From Rhea pennata (taxonomy: Eukaryota > Chordata > Aves > Rheiformes > Rheidae), in assembly GCF_028389875.1 (NCBI RefSeq), contig NC_084665.1:22538001-22602000 (forward strand): a DNA stretch of 64,000 nt. The letters run 5' to 3'. Below the pieces are notes generated by a model that did not search any database, was not told the origin of the DNA, and saw nothing but the letters and a program-made list of their open reading frames with translations. How positions within the stretch are numbered: position 1 is the stretch's first letter; the number at the start of each line of letters is the position of its first letter. Shown piece by piece: positions 13,756 to 28,300 of the stretch. A program made the position numbers and the translations under genes.

Positions 13756-16700
13756 TAGCAGTAAATACCTGTTCCTATTTATTGGCTTACATTCTGGATA
13801 GCACAAATATTGTGGAACTTGCTTTGTTTTGCTGCAGTGTCGTTTTAAGAGACATAAACATTTCTTCAGCTTCATTAACAACAGAAGGGAGACCTTCCAG
13901 TCAGTTTCTCCTCTAAACCTTTCTTTGGTCAGCTCAACATGTCCTGCAAGCAGAGTACAGAAATATCCCTTTGTCCCAGCTCTCTACACAAAAATGGCCA
14001 GAACTGCCTTGATTCTGCTGTCTTTCAAATCCTCTGAAAGATTTGGGGAAGTTCATTATCTCTTTTCTCTACATGAATTCCTTACAGCAAAGACTCCCCT
14101 AAAGAGACTCAGTTGTATCGGTGGCATGCTGGTGTTAGAGACACTTGTGGTGACAGGCAATTCTACTCCAAAAAGATACTGCAAAAACAGAGACCAAAAG
14201 TTTCTTATATACCTCCTCATCACTTCTCAGAGCAGATCTATCCATACGGCAAGAGCTCTTCTACTGCTAGTTGGACAACATGAACGGGAGCTAGAAGAAG
14301 GTGGGTGGCCTTTTTGTCTCATAGCTTCTTCCAAGGCCACGTTCTGCCCTCTGCAAGACCCACACACCAATTTCCTCTAAGGAAGGGTGCAATTTGAGGC
14401 AGAATGTGAACCTGCCTTTGGTGTACAGTTAATGAATTTATGGGAACAAAACCAGAAGTGAGCACTTTGGGGCAGCATATTGGCTTTGCAGTGCTACAGC
14501 GGTTGAAAATAGCAAGCCTTGTTTATATTATCTCTGCAGAGAGCAGGTATGACACTGAACAGGGGGAACTTCAGTTAACTATAATGCACAGAATTTATTG
14601 CAAATTAAACTGTTTACTGTTCAAAGCAATTTGCAACTACTGTCACGTTCACACAGATTTTTATTGTTGATTTTTCAAGTATTAAAAAACCATCAAAACA
14701 ATATTAATGGAATGCTGTCTGTGCCATTCTATATCCTCAAACACACCCTCCAGCAATAGAGAAAAACTGCCTAGATTGTTTGCATCTGATGGGTCATTAC
14801 TGTTCTCTAATACCCATTGGAAAATTCATGTTAACAGCTCTTTGACAATAATGTATTTGAAGCTACACAAAAAATTGTGGAGTGTATAGGCTAGTGCTTC
14901 AATTGATTTGAAATATAGTCTAGCATTTGTCTTGGCTGCATTAACAAGGTCTGTTTTACCAATACATTTATATTTATGATGACTAAGGGCAGATTATAGT
15001 TGTTAAAATTTGTCCTCCTGACATGAAAACACTACTTTGTCATTAATACATTTTGTAGTATAAACTATGATGTCAGGTCAATGTAAAGGGTAAAAACTTT
15101 CCTAAAGTATGCACACATCATTTTTTTAAAGCTATTGAGCCTAATGGAATAACAAAGGTCACAATAACAAACCATTACAGCTTTGGTCTTGGCAACTATG
15201 TCCACAGAAGAATCCTCCAAGAAACAATCATCATTTCTCCAATGTTATGGCATTAGGACGACAGGAATGGTTCACAAATGAGTCATGTGAGCCCAGAAAC
15301 GCAGTAGCTATGTGAAAGCTGAGCAATCAATTATTCATTTGTTTACCAAGAGCTTTCTCAGCTGACATTAACCAGAACTTCTTAAAAAGAAGAACTTTAC
15401 AGCTGTCCTTGGCTGTCCCATGAGGCTGTGCTCAGAGGCTGAAAAGATTGCTTAATTTCACTGCGAGTAATCTGGTATTTTTATTGAAACAAACAAAATA
15501 TGGACTAATTAACTGTGCTCAACCTGAGACCCAGCAGGTGTTAAAATATCGAAGACCCAGGGCCGGGGTGATGATAAGATGGGATGCTGGAGCAGGGAGA
15601 AGGGCATTAAAGCAACTAAAATCTAGCTCTCACTTGCAGTTTAGCATATTAAGTTCCAAACTCCAGTAAGCTTCTCTGTACATGGCATATTTATATGAGG
15701 ACATTCATTTATACATTTTGCTCTTCTTAATACATTTAATTAACCAGCTCTAACCAATTAACTTACATATTTCTTTATTTTGTATTGATTTTGTACCATA
15801 GCTCCTAATCTAAAACATTTGCATTGAAATCTTTTTCAGCCACAAATGACTAAGATTTAAAGCAGTTTACATATCACAACTTCAGCTCTCTTTAATCTAT
15901 GCTCTTTTTGCCTTTTTGTTGTTGTTGTTTGAAAGACCCATCCAAGCTAGGGAAAACTGTCACACAAAAGGAACAGAGAAAACCTGGATGTAAACACAGT
16001 GCAATGAAGTGCAAAGCAAGCACATAAAAAGAGCTGCTCTGAGTGGAGCTAAAAAACAATTTTTTCTCAAACAATTTCTTCTACATGATAAAGCTTATGA
16101 AGAACACTAAAGCTTAGAATAAATGCAGACAAAAATGTTTATACATGGGACTCCATCAATTTATATCTGAACTCCATTAATATTTTTAGATGAAACAAAA
16201 CTGAAAAAAACCTTGAAAGAGTAAAACTTTTATGTTGACTTTGCCATTATGTTCCAGCCTGATTCTCAAGAATCGCATCTACTTCTAGAAATAAGGACAG
16301 GTGAAAACCGGACTGTTTTAACAGCATGCTTTTAAAAAGCTTGCTATAGGGGTTGTAGTAAGAATTCAGATTGTGACAAGAAAAGTGTCCAAAACAATTT
16401 AAGAAGTGTTCCAACACTGCAGCAAAATCTTCTCAGATTTGCCTGAGTTATTAACAGTGAGTGAAAAAAAAAAATCTCACTTTCTATATGCTATTTACCC
16501 TTCCAAAGAGACCTTACCTCCTTACTCTGCGCATGTTCCTTAAACCCACCAGCTCTCCTCCACTGTTTATAAAAACAACTGAATGAAAAACAGGGAACCC
16601 TACTACTTACTGGAGCAACAGCTGTGATTCCTACAGTGCCTTGTTTGCTAGGGAAAGGCTTGGAGGGGACCCAGGAGTTTTAGTTTGCTTTGTCTGCTGA

Positions 16701-16825
16701 TTGTGTCTAATGATGCTGGGTACTTCAGAAAGTTTATCACTAAGCACAGCTCCATCTTCCTACTTTATGAGGAGAGCAAGTATCAACCACCCATGTCAGA
16801 GAGAAAATATATGGGGATCAGAAAG

Positions 16826-16872
16826 GTGGCCTGAGGTCACTTTAGACAAAGCTAGGAACAGAATCCTTCTCT
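16826..16872 (-). mobile_element. MIR-like remnant, reverse orientation
   Basis: CCTGAGGTCACTTTAGACAA followed by AGCTAGGAACAGAATCC parallels the reverse complement of MIR (aaggtcacacagc... cagagctaggaatagaacc). Ends are not definable. Confidence 0.45.
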
Positions 16873-19800
16873 AAACAAAAGTCTCATCCATTTTACTCTG
16901 CTGCTCATCTCTAAATGATTATGCCAATCACACAGGCTATAGGCTGCCATTGGCAAAATCCTGCTGTACAACTTTCACTAACGGAAAAATGAAGCAAGAA
17001 CCATTACCAAAAAAAAAAGAAATCAAAAACCTGAGTATCAGTTTTCCTGTATTAGCCACTGCAAAGAAGAAATTTAGGGAAAAAAAGGAATCCTTAGTCC
17101 CATCATTTTGCTATAGCCAGAAAACACATGGATAAAACATGCCTTGCTACCCTTCCAATACATTTTACAGCACAACAATTAATCCCCACTACCATGAGCT
17201 ATTTCCCTGAATATCCAACACTAATGTTGCGTAGCCTGTGTAGAAGGTTCATAGTCCATGTTGCTCTTGGGAGACAATGCTGATTCTGCCATCATTTCAC
17301 TTTCAAGCCCTGAACTTTGTGATCCAAGTACTGTTTTTGCATGGAAATGTGGTTGTGGACATGAGTTTAGGAATACAGGTATGGGCAAAATGTGAAGACC
17401 AGGAGCTGATCAGAATGAAAATCTGTAGCATGAAGTCATTTATGCCTAGATTTCTTTTAAAAAAGTATTCTGATGTAAACAAATTTTCTCATACTTCACT
17501 TTGAGCTCTTCAAGATGAAATCTCCTATAAATATACACTTTTATTAGAGATAATGCTCATTTGTACAAGCTGTCTGAGCTGCTTATTCAGATCAAAGAAT
17601 GAAGCTGCCATGAGTAAAAGTAAGAACTGACAAAATATTGAACCTTTTTAAGGTCATATATTCTCAAAAGATCTGGCTTCTTTTGAATATGTGACTTGCA
17701 GTCCCTTCTGCAACAGGTAGTATGACATTTCGTACAGTTAGAATGGAAAATTATTTAAATTTATTAAATTATTTTCATTGGTAATAATGACTGGTTGATA
17801 TTATTTCTGATATAATGCCAATAAATTAATGGAAACTACTAATGTTATGCTGGTGTAGCTACACTACCATGAAGGCAGAATTGCTGCGTCCACCTTTGCT
17901 GCAAAACACTGACTAGGATTAACGTAAATGAAATCCTATTCTTAAGATGTCTTTTGCCTTCCAATATCCAGTTTTGTCCCAGTACCTAAGAATCCCAGAG
18001 GATTAAATCTTCTCTGGTACTCTGAATGCTCTCTTTTCCAGCCTTCCAGTTTAAAAAAGGTCTGATTATACACAGCACGTCAGGAATACAGAAGTAAACA
18101 GTTGCTCACTGACACATTCTGCATTTCTGGAAACCAGCGCTCACATCTGCACCTGCTACTGTGTTACGTGGTGGCTCCTAAGTCTATGGTGAGATATTCA
18201 CAGCAGGAGCAGATTCAAGATATTACAGCCCTGCTTCTGGAGACCCCCACCACAGCTGGGGCAGGGGAAAGGGTTGTGTGACAGCACCTTACCCCCTCCA
18301 GCCCAAGGTCACCCAGGCTACCTTACCCCGGAGGCCAGAGCGGTGTTAGCCAGCCTCCAGGTGCAAATGAGGAGCCAGTCCATCAGAACTGTTCTCAGCC
18401 CTTTTTATGTGAAAGCTGATCCTACAACTACTGTAGGAGAATAACTAGATTTCAGATGCTGGACGGCATTTCCCATTTAAATACCCTGTTGCTCAGTCAT
18501 GCTGCCTCTGCACTCCTTTCACCCGTACGCGGTCACGCTCACGGACAGAGCCACGTTCACTGCTTCAGGGTCTCCCAGACGGACAGACGGGGCTCCTGGC
18601 CCTGTGGGGTGGTGGGACAGTGCCTCTCCTCTCAGCGCTTGCACAGACACATGGCAAGCTCCAACTTGCCGCTCTCCAGGCCCTGCCTGAGCATCTCAGT
18701 ACCGCTAAGAGGGCAGCGGAGCCCCGCAATGACCTTGGCCCTAGCACTTACTCTCTGCCTCCTCAGCACTTTCCTTTAGGTAAAACAGGTGAAAATAAGG
18801 TCATGTGGAAGTCAGTGGCAGTCTGACCAGCAATTATCCGTCGCAGGGTGCAGAAACTCACGGGTTTACAGTTCTGGGTGTTACTAGGAAAGAGAGCAAA
18901 GGGAATGAACAACCCCAAGAGCACCAGTGAGCAGAGACGAGCGAGGCCACAGTGAAGACAGATCCGAGCAGACAGTCAACCAGCTGGTGAGGAAAGACTG
19001 TCCCAAGACAATTAATGATGCTTATAACTAAGTGACTTGCCATAGCCATTTTACAGTGTTCCTTCTGCTACAGGATAATTTCTCAGGGTCATTCTCCAAG
19101 CACAGAAAAGAAAGCAAAGCCTTCCCATCCTTCACATCTAAACTAACTGTGTTTTAGTTACATTGGTCTGCTAGAAAAAAATACAGTAAAACACAACTGT
19201 CTTGCTTGTCATAGTCCTTCTGCCTCATAACTCTGCTTACTAGTTAAAACATAAGATCTACACTATATTTCATATTCTCTTCAGGATTGTTTTCCTGTTA
19301 GGAGAAGTTCTGTAAAGTGCTATAAAGAAAACTGCAAGATTGAACACTAGTATATCTGCTGGTAGCATGAGAGGAAAGAAGAAATACAGCTTGGCAAGTG
19401 GTAAGATCTGTATAGGGATTTTTTTCCACAGGGCCTACGCTGAGCAAAATCCAAATCAGAACAGAACACAGCAGTTATCTCAGCAACATGGACTCAGATA
19501 AAAAATACTTCTAGGTAAGTAAAAGAGAATATGTATCCCTTGCTCAGTTTGTACATGAGGGGCCTCAATTCCTCTCACCCAACTGTAGGTACCAGATCTT
19601 GCCTTTCTTTATAGTTAGGGAAAAGACAGAGGCATCTCTTGAGGACAATTTGTCAAAACAAAGACCAGACTCCTGTGTTGGATCCCTGAACTTAAGTGAG
19701 ACGTTTTCAGGCTGGTATCTCTAGACTGAAGTGCACCTCCGAGTGAACTTTAAGACAGATCCTCACTGAAAGTGAAACCAGTTTGCAAAGGTAATACAGA

Positions 19801-20280
19801 GAAGGATCATTTAAGTTATACCTCCAGTAACAGAGAAAAATCAAAACTCACCATCAGAAATGATTATGCAATCACAAAGCACAGTTTTAAGACAGCATTT
19901 CTCTTCCTCCAGCAATGAAGGAAGGTAAAATATATCGCAATGCTTGTTTGTGGATTATGCATAAGGAAACCCATACTTTGCACCAAAAAAGCTGGCTGCT
20001 TTCTGAATTTGCAAGGAGCAAAGAAACGCATTTTAGAGAATTCGTAAGGCTACAGGTTGCCTGGAATGGATGGCCTCTTTCACCTGTTTTACTATATATT
20101 TTTCCTAGGACTCAACAGGTTACTTGAAATGCTGTAAAATTAGGAAAGCATATAAAGTCTTAAACCATTAAAGGCTTGGTCCTCTTTCCCTTGAAAACAA
20201 TGGCAAAATTTCTATTGATACATGGACCAGGCAATTCCGCAATGAAATAGTCTATTGGACACACCACAAACAGCACATGG

Positions 20281-20330
20281 GAGAGGGAGATCTCTCCCAA
20301 GATCACAGCTAAAAGAACTGCATTTCCAGT
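20281..20330 (-). mobile_element. Possible MIR-like remnant, reverse orientation
   Basis: CTCTCCCAAGATCACAGCTA resembles the reverse-MIR block cttgcccaaggtcacacagcta. Support outside this block is weak. Confidence 0.3.
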
Positions 20331-22289
20331 AATATCAAAACATCTAAACAGTAAGAGGAGAAAAGCTTGAAATGTTCAGCCGAGGATGATCTGAGCTGCA
20401 GTAACAGAGAACCTTGAACTGGAGTCCTGACAGGTAAGCATCAGCAACTATATTCTAATGTGGTTTTAAAGTGTATTTATACTTTATCAGTGATTTAAGA
20501 CCTTAGCTTTTATATTTATTTAAAAAGCAGAAGCACTGTCAAACAGCTGACAACAAGAGCAAAATGCAGCTTCACTGCTTGAACATCTGGAAAAGCATAG
20601 CGGTAGGAGAACAGTTTGCTGACAACTGTAGAGCTAGCACAGATTTAGGACCCAGTGCTGCCAAATGCAAAACCTCTCCAGGCTCCAGCTAAGAATCCTT
20701 CAAGAGTGAAGGATGCTCAACTGAATCTGTCCTTTGGGATGCTAAGAAGGGCATCAGCTCCCCCCGTTAATGACTCCCTTTCCTGGAAATCTACACTTTG
20801 TTATATTTATGGTAGCTTAAAGTCAACACACAATCCTAAGACAGGCTACAGAGCTCATGTTGAATTCTTTCCTCTGGGAAAAGATTATAAGCATTTTGTA
20901 GGATGGTTGGAAATGGACAGGATTCAACTTATTGATGTTAAAGTCCCTTATACACACAGTTATTGTTTACCCACAAAGAGGTTCAAATGAGCAGGTACCG
21001 GCAGTAGAAAATAGCAGCGCCTCTTGGATGTGGACTTCAGTTGGAACAGGTCTCACAGCAAGTTGTCTACACCTCCAGTGTTGAATTTCTCTACATATAT
21101 AACATAGTAACAAACACAAGGATGCTCCAATGTGGAAAATTTAATATAAAACTTCAGGCTAAGCAGCTCACAGTAGAAACAGCTCTGAAAAGCTTAAAGT
21201 CACAAGTCCCTGCAGTGTTGATCAACAAAAAGATCCTGAAGATAGGAGAAAGGCAGCAAAAGATCTTCCAGAGCATACTGAGATCTCAAGTTAAATCCTA
21301 TTTGCCTTCGTTAGGTAAAATGGTCCTTCAGTTCCAGGTCTTGGTCTGGACACAGGGCTTCCTAGGGCTTACCTACCTTCAACTTAAACAGCTCAAAGAA
21401 GATACTAAAAATGCCAGTGATTAAGGCAGAATGTATTTAAATTAAGAACTTTGGAAACATGTAACGTGTCAGGAATCATAAAAAGCAGAAAAACAAATAT
21501 TCCCTAAATGCAATTTTTAGGGAAAATTGAGGGCTAACTATACCATATCATGCTGCAGGTTTTTTGACATGTATAAATGAAATCTGAAACGAAACCACTT
21601 AGGTTTGTTGTGCTTGCTGGAAATGTAAGGCTAATTCAGTTTTTCATCATGTCCACAGCTTACAAATGCCCTAGCTTTTTCATGAAAGGAGAGTTCAGAA
21701 ACCGTCTAAACCACTTTCAGTCCATGTATTCCTTGTACAATTTTTTCCATCCAAAGGTATCTATTTCAGTAGAGGCAGGAATCAGGATTTGTTTTCAAAG
21801 ACTTAAAGCACCAGGCCTATAACGCAGATGGTTGAAAGCACAGGGTACCATGTTCTAAACACCCTTCCAGGACTTGCCTGCTGTGATATAACTATGTATA
21901 GATGTTACTTAATCCACAAAATAAAAAGACCACCTCCACTGGGGAGAGTACATAGCACAGGCTAAAATATTTTTAAAAGCAAGGTGCCCCTTTTAAAAGC
22001 CTTGGCGATCCTCAGACAGGGCCAGTGTGGGTCTTCCAGACCACATGCTTCTCCCAAACTCTACAGCCACATGCAGGTGAGGCCAAACTGTTGTGGTAGA
22101 TCACAAGATAAAGTGTTAGTGCATAAAATTTAAGCATACATTACCAGCTTGACATAAAACATAGCTGTCACACCATTATTTATAACAACCTGCAAATTTA
22201 GGCTAGAATTACAACTTTGTGCTAAAGATTTAACACATTGACTACACTAACATGCCTCTTCCCACCACTAACCTTAGTACAGATCATGA

Positions 22290-22325
22290 TAGAGAAGTTA
22301 AGTGACTTGCTTTAAAGCCCTACAA
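22290..22325 (-). mobile_element. Possible MIR-like remnant, reverse orientation
   Basis: GAGAAGTTAAGTGACTTGCT matches the reverse-MIR block gagaggttaagtgacttgcc closely but is short. Confidence 0.4.
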
Positions 22326-25300
22326 GACTAGCATCTCCAGGACTCTCTTCAGTTGACCACATCTCCTGAACTGTGAAGCTACAGGGTTAGAGCAGGACTT
22401 GTACTGAAGAGGATCTGACCTGTGGACTCTGCTTTTACGCACCACCAATTGCCCTGTCATCACTGTAGCTCTGTCCAGGCTGCCAGATACCACACACAAA
22501 ATGAGCAGATCAGCTCCACATGGCAAACACAGCAGGCCCAAGGCCTTGAGGATACACCAGCTGTCTTGTACGGTTATGTGCAAGCCATCTGCCTGCAGGC
22601 CTGACATCTCTGGATGCTCCAGGCGCACAGCACATGCCCTGCACGCTGCATACTCTCCAATCCGTCTCTGAGAAATGCCTGGCAGATATCCAGGGGCCAC
22701 TGCTTTCTGACTGTGAAGTGTTGGCAGGAGCTAACTGTCATTATCAAAGCATTTCACCTCTTGCATTTCTCTCTGCTCCTCTGTGAGAAAGAGAGAACAG
22801 TTATCTTTTCCCACCAGGGTCTGCAAAGTGTCTGAAGTGTACCAGGTACCGAACCACCAGGCCTGAGGTGCAGCAAGCCCTCCACAGGGCAGCCACCAGA
22901 GTATTTTACAAGCTACTTCTGGCTGTAACTCAGGAGCGGTTTCCTGCTCTGCCAGTTGGCTGCAGCAACAACTCTCAACAGTATTTTCACAAGTTTGTTA
23001 CCACTGAGACAAAAACAAGACAGGCAAGAGGCCCTCAGCTCCCTCAACCACCCACTGGTGCAACCTCCCTTGCATGTGGTCCAGCCTGCCCTGGGTTTCA
23101 CTGCAGGGTGGCAATGGGGCCCATAAAATGTGCCCGGGGCTGCACCACGCCGCCTGCACTCAGGAGAGGGATTTCTCAGCCCTGCTGGCACTGTGCTTCG
23201 TTTGCAAGTGCTTTTCCTTTTGGTGAAAGGAAAGGCACCAAAAAGAACCCGAGAGATCTTTTGCAGCATGTGAAGATTGCTTTTTCCATTTGTTCTGATC
23301 CATCAAAGGATGTATGGAATGATGTTAAAAACACTGACCTTTTGGCTGGAAAGAAGACATATGAGAAGGAAAACTATTTTCACGAAATTGCATTCCTGGA
23401 AATCGGAGTGCCCTCTCCTTCCCTCTGCCAACACTGCACACCCAGGAATGCAATTATCACAGCATGTTCACTTGAGCACAGAGCCCTGCCATTACCTCCA
23501 TGTGTATTTTCCTTCACAAATGGCTTTTTGATTATTTCAAGTATTCAGAGATATCATAGGTAACTCCTGGCTTGACTTTAGAAAAAAAATCCCCCTCCCT
23601 CACCTCAGAAAATGCTTTGTTGAATGAAGTATTATTTCTGTAATGTCATTTCTCCAAGTCTCAAAATTTTGCTTAAGTTGTTCCCAGATATTTTCTTCCT
23701 AGGTGGTCATTTTTCCACACATATAGTCCTTGTTACAGAACTTATAAATGCATCTTAAAGCAGACAGGAATTTGCACGTTTTGCCCAAAATACTTATTCC
23801 TTCTCAGAGATGGATAGTACATACAGAGTTTTCAAGAATTTGATCTGTGTCAAAACTTCTTGTTATTAATGTTACCCTTTTCTTTCTGGCTAGCAGGAGT
23901 TTGTTTCATGCAACTGGGACTGAAAGCTTCCTGAAGCACAGGCTACTTTTTAGCAAAACCACTAGCCTGCCTGGCCAGGCAAGACCCATCCTGGCTCCAG
24001 TCACAGATACCACTGAAACAAAAATGTTCGTGCACAAAACTTCAGTCACAGAAAACATTTGGTACAGGTTTGAAGACAGAATCTCTGTCAGTCATTTATT
24101 TCTTGGCACCGCTGATTGCCAAGACTAATTTTAATATAGAGGAGACGATCAAAGCAGAGAACTCCTGACACCAGTGGGGTTAGACATAAATACATCCATT
24201 CTAAACTAATAAACCTGAGACAGCCTATATCCCAGATTGATTTTGCATCTTTCTTTCCCAATATATTATCTTCAAGAGGTAAATATTTGGCATGTATCTA
24301 TGGAAAAGCCAGGTGCTAGACAAATCAAAAGCTCCAGCGATAGTACAGATGAAATCAACACATAGCAAAGTGTATCGCACTGGAAAATCCCACTCATCCT
24401 AACACAGGGCACCTAAGAGATCACTTGGTAAAGACAGCTAGCAAAAGATTTACTGAAGCTGCAAAACCAAGATAAGCAACATTATTCCCCAGAGAATACC
24501 AGACTCTGCAGCGAGTACTTTCCAAAAATTACATCAGATAAACACCACAGCTGGTCATCAATACACACACAAGGCTGGTTTTTCAGCGGCGTTGACTTTC
24601 TCTGGGCACCTGTAGAAGCCACTGGTACGGCTTCAACTCACCTTGAGTTGATTTTTCAAAAATGAATTTGTAGATCAAGGATGTTGCATGATTTTGTGAA
24701 GAACTTTGTGATTTTGTGATTTTGGGGAGAATATGCAGACCAAACATTAGTTACTTCGAAAATAAACTCCAAACAAAATCAAAAGCATTATCTGAGGTTT
24801 GTTAAAAATAAAATTGTTTAGAATGACCAGGTTTATTATAACTGTGGTTGCACTCAATGTCATCTATGAGCATGCTCTTTTAAATTTACACATATTGGTA
24901 CTTTCTAATCCAGCACCAAACCAACTTTCACAACTCCCTCTAGATTAATACATAAAATACACTGATCTTTCCTACTTGAATTAATGGAGAATTTATTAAA
25001 TGGCATCTCCTTCACTTCTAGACCTGTAACTAGTCAGAAAGGCCATGCCAGGGATGCAAACTGTATCCAAAGCTAATCCATTTAAAAATTCATTTAAAAA
25101 GGGCAAACAACTGCAGGGGAACCAGAGAGGGCAGGAATTATCTGCAATACTAGCTAATAAGTTTAAATAGGCTATATTTTCTTCACATGGAGCTGGCATT
25201 GATTAAATTTATTTATGTAGAAAGTTCAGTGGGGTAGGAACAGCTATTTTTGAATTGCAGGGAGGTCAAAGGAATGCAAGACAAGCATCAGCATTCCAAA

Positions 25301-28300
25301 GAACATGGAACATGCTCTCGTAAATATGCTAAACTTGACAGAACCTTTTAAAAATATTATTTTTTTGCAAAGAGATGCTGGAATATGGCTCCACAATGAT
25401 TACATATACATTAAGTAAAGGGTTCCTCTTGTTTATCAGCAATACAGCTTTTCCTGACACCTCAGCTCCAACCAGTAGGATCTTTTTCATAATATTAAGA
25501 AAGGATTTTTAGAAAGTCAAATAAAACCGTACAAATGAAGTGCTAAACTTCTGTTGTTCTCTAGAAAAACAATGGGTAGAAAGGCTTTTAATGGCAATGA
25601 ATTATGTGGTCAAGCTGAGTAACTAAGGCCCCACCTGGAACTGAGATACCATGGGAACAGGGGTGTACTGCAAGAGTTGCAGGCAGACTTTGTGAGCACC
25701 GTGCCTCAGACACGTTGCTGTCTCTGATCTCTTTGGGTGTGCAAGATGACAACCTCTTCTGCTCCACATCGAAGGGTCAGATTTCACTGTGTCATCTGTG
25801 TTTGCAGTTGTTTCTACAACTGTTAAGTGCAACAAAAAATAGGGTGAAAAAAGGCATACTCATCTTCTTATTTACTCTAAAACCTTGCCTCTGCATGGAC
25901 ACTGCCCATTTTCCCTTGAGTCCAGCTACATGCTCAGACAAATAATCAGACAAACCTTGCTTTTCCTGAGAATCTTAAAATAGGCACGTACACTCCTCAC
26001 CTCTTCGTGGGTGTACACAATGCTGACTCTAGCACTGCCACCACCATTTCCAAAGACGGACTTCAAACAGCCATGCCAAGCGTAGAGAAGAAAGGCCATA
26101 TTCTCAGCAGCACCACAGAAGTACTGGGTAGTCCTAGCAAGCTGCTGAAATTGTATCTGCTTTCAGCATTCTCTAAGGGCCTGAATTCTGAAATTATTCT
26201 GAAAGTATTACATATTTTTCCAAACTTCCTACAATTAAATTTAGATTGATGAACATATTTGGCTTTCTGGTACCCCTCTAGATTTAACTACAGGGCAACC
26301 CCACCCTCAGGCCCCCACTAGGATGTTTGTGACCCCCTGCGGTACATTTATGAACACACAGTATGAGCTGAAAGACAACTAGTTCTGCTAAAAGCTATGC
26401 AGCCTGGGATGAAGGAAATCATTACCTGACAACTTTGACTCTATTAAACAGAAATAAAGTAGAACTGAGGTAAAGGAAAGTTTATATTGCCTGTCTCCTT
26501 AGCTGAGCTAATTGGAAAAAGTTGGTATTCTGCTGTAAGTTCTGTATTACATAAACCCAAGGAACAGACAGTTAATACTCATTGCCAAATTGCACCACAG
26601 TGAAATATACAGTGAAATACAAAATACAGTAAAAGATTTGTATTTTGAGACTAGTGGAGGAGATCAGTCTCTAACTTTGAAAGGATCTAGGGTATTGCTG
26701 GTACTCTCAATCTCTCCCATGGTCTTGTAATCTGTTATCACTGCACCTTTTCATCTTTTATTACAAATCTAAAGTTTTCATAGTATATTGGGAAGTGGTC
26801 TGTGGCCCTTGGTATGTGGAGAATAAATTTGAATTGAATACCTATTGCTTGACTTTCTGCAGTTGGAGAAGATGGCACTCTGACCCAGCTGTTTTCTTGT
26901 AGACGTATGCTTATGAGAGAGAAGTCTTGATAAAATGCACTTGAGAGGTTCAGCCATCAGCTTTTACTTATGCCAAGGTAGGTCTATCTAAACTAACTGT
27001 CCAGGAGTCAGTGCATATAATCATGCTCGCCATGACTGAACAATCATCATCATTCATAGTATCTGGAAGACAAACCTCAACTAGCAGTAAATGAAGCTGT
27101 ATTTTGGAGTTCAGCAGGGAAGAGGCTGTGATGGTAACACATCAATGACAAGTGAAGCGTGATAAATACGCTTATTATCTAGCCCCTAAAGAAAGTGAGA
27201 ATAGTCAGCTGACAAACAAACAGCGATAAGATGTCACAGCAATTTTGTGTGCTACAGGAGACACAGTTCTGCCCTGCAACACTGGCCCTGCAGGAAAGCA
27301 AGGTCTTGCAGTCGATTAGAAGTCAAGTGCACACAGTACAAAAGCAAAGGGAAGATGCTTTACACATATATAGGATCAGAAAAATAAGATGTTCCCACCC
27401 AACCTCTTTACAGAAACATAGCCTTTTGTGTGCCTGTAGACTGAATAGGTAGAATATAATGCAGTTAGCTAAAGCCCCCACCAGCGCTGCATACAGTACG
27501 TGCTGACCCAGTGCAGTACAAATTCTGCTCTGCTCAACCTGCAGAGAGTATCAGTTCTTGAAGACTCCACCTGCTCTTTAGCTTTGGCTACAGCTACTTG
27601 AGTTTTTAGTTCCTGAAATCAATGCGAAGAGCCCTTGCTTACCTCCTCCCTTTTCTGGCCACTCCTGCTACCTGGCCTGACTGACTCCTCTGAGCAAACT
27701 TCTACTTGCTGTCCTACCTGCCACCTCTGCCCTTGCTGTGGATGAGCACTTCCTTAGCTCTCCTTAATGCCTGCCTTCACCACAAGTTTTCAGTTCAAAT
27801 TGCTAGATTTGACTACCTCCATCCCAGTAATAACAATCTCAGACACGTATTTAGCCAAGGAGCAAAGGAGGCCTTAGCCCCTGCTCTACCAGCATTGACT
27901 GTTACTGTGGGTTCCCATGTCTTGCGATGGTCAGCAGCTGCAGCCAGCAATCCCCTCTTTGCTGAGAGTGTCTTCACACACTGCCCAGGAAGCAGCCCAG
28001 CTAGCTAGCCCATGGCACTGTTCAAAGGAACAAAACTCCAATAATAAATATTTCTAATGTTAAATAAGTAGATTTGTTTCAGAAGAGGTGCAGTATCTGA
28101 AGCCCTTACTGCCTTCATCTCTCTGGGTAAAACGCAAAAATAATTACTAGTGGAAGTCGTACTGGAAGCAAATATGGTCAACATTAAGACAATGGCTATG
28201 TGGACGAAGTAGAAATAGTAATCTTAAAAAGATATAAACGCTGCATATCTTCTGGTTGAAGAAAAGATTTGGTACATGTCTTTACTGTCTGCATTTTTTC

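Noticed and set aside
13829-14380. 183-codon ORF
   Set aside because: No family similarity recognised and irregular composition; treated as chance.
20655-21424. Two neighbouring ORFs of 111 and 127 codons that might be exons of one gene
   Set aside because: They lie in different frames, have no matching splice sites that I can see and no recognisable protein motif.
22868-23563. 231-codon plus-strand ORF
   Set aside because: No recognisable domain or codon-level conservation pattern, no canonical gene context, and a GC-rich core that lengthens ORFs by chance.
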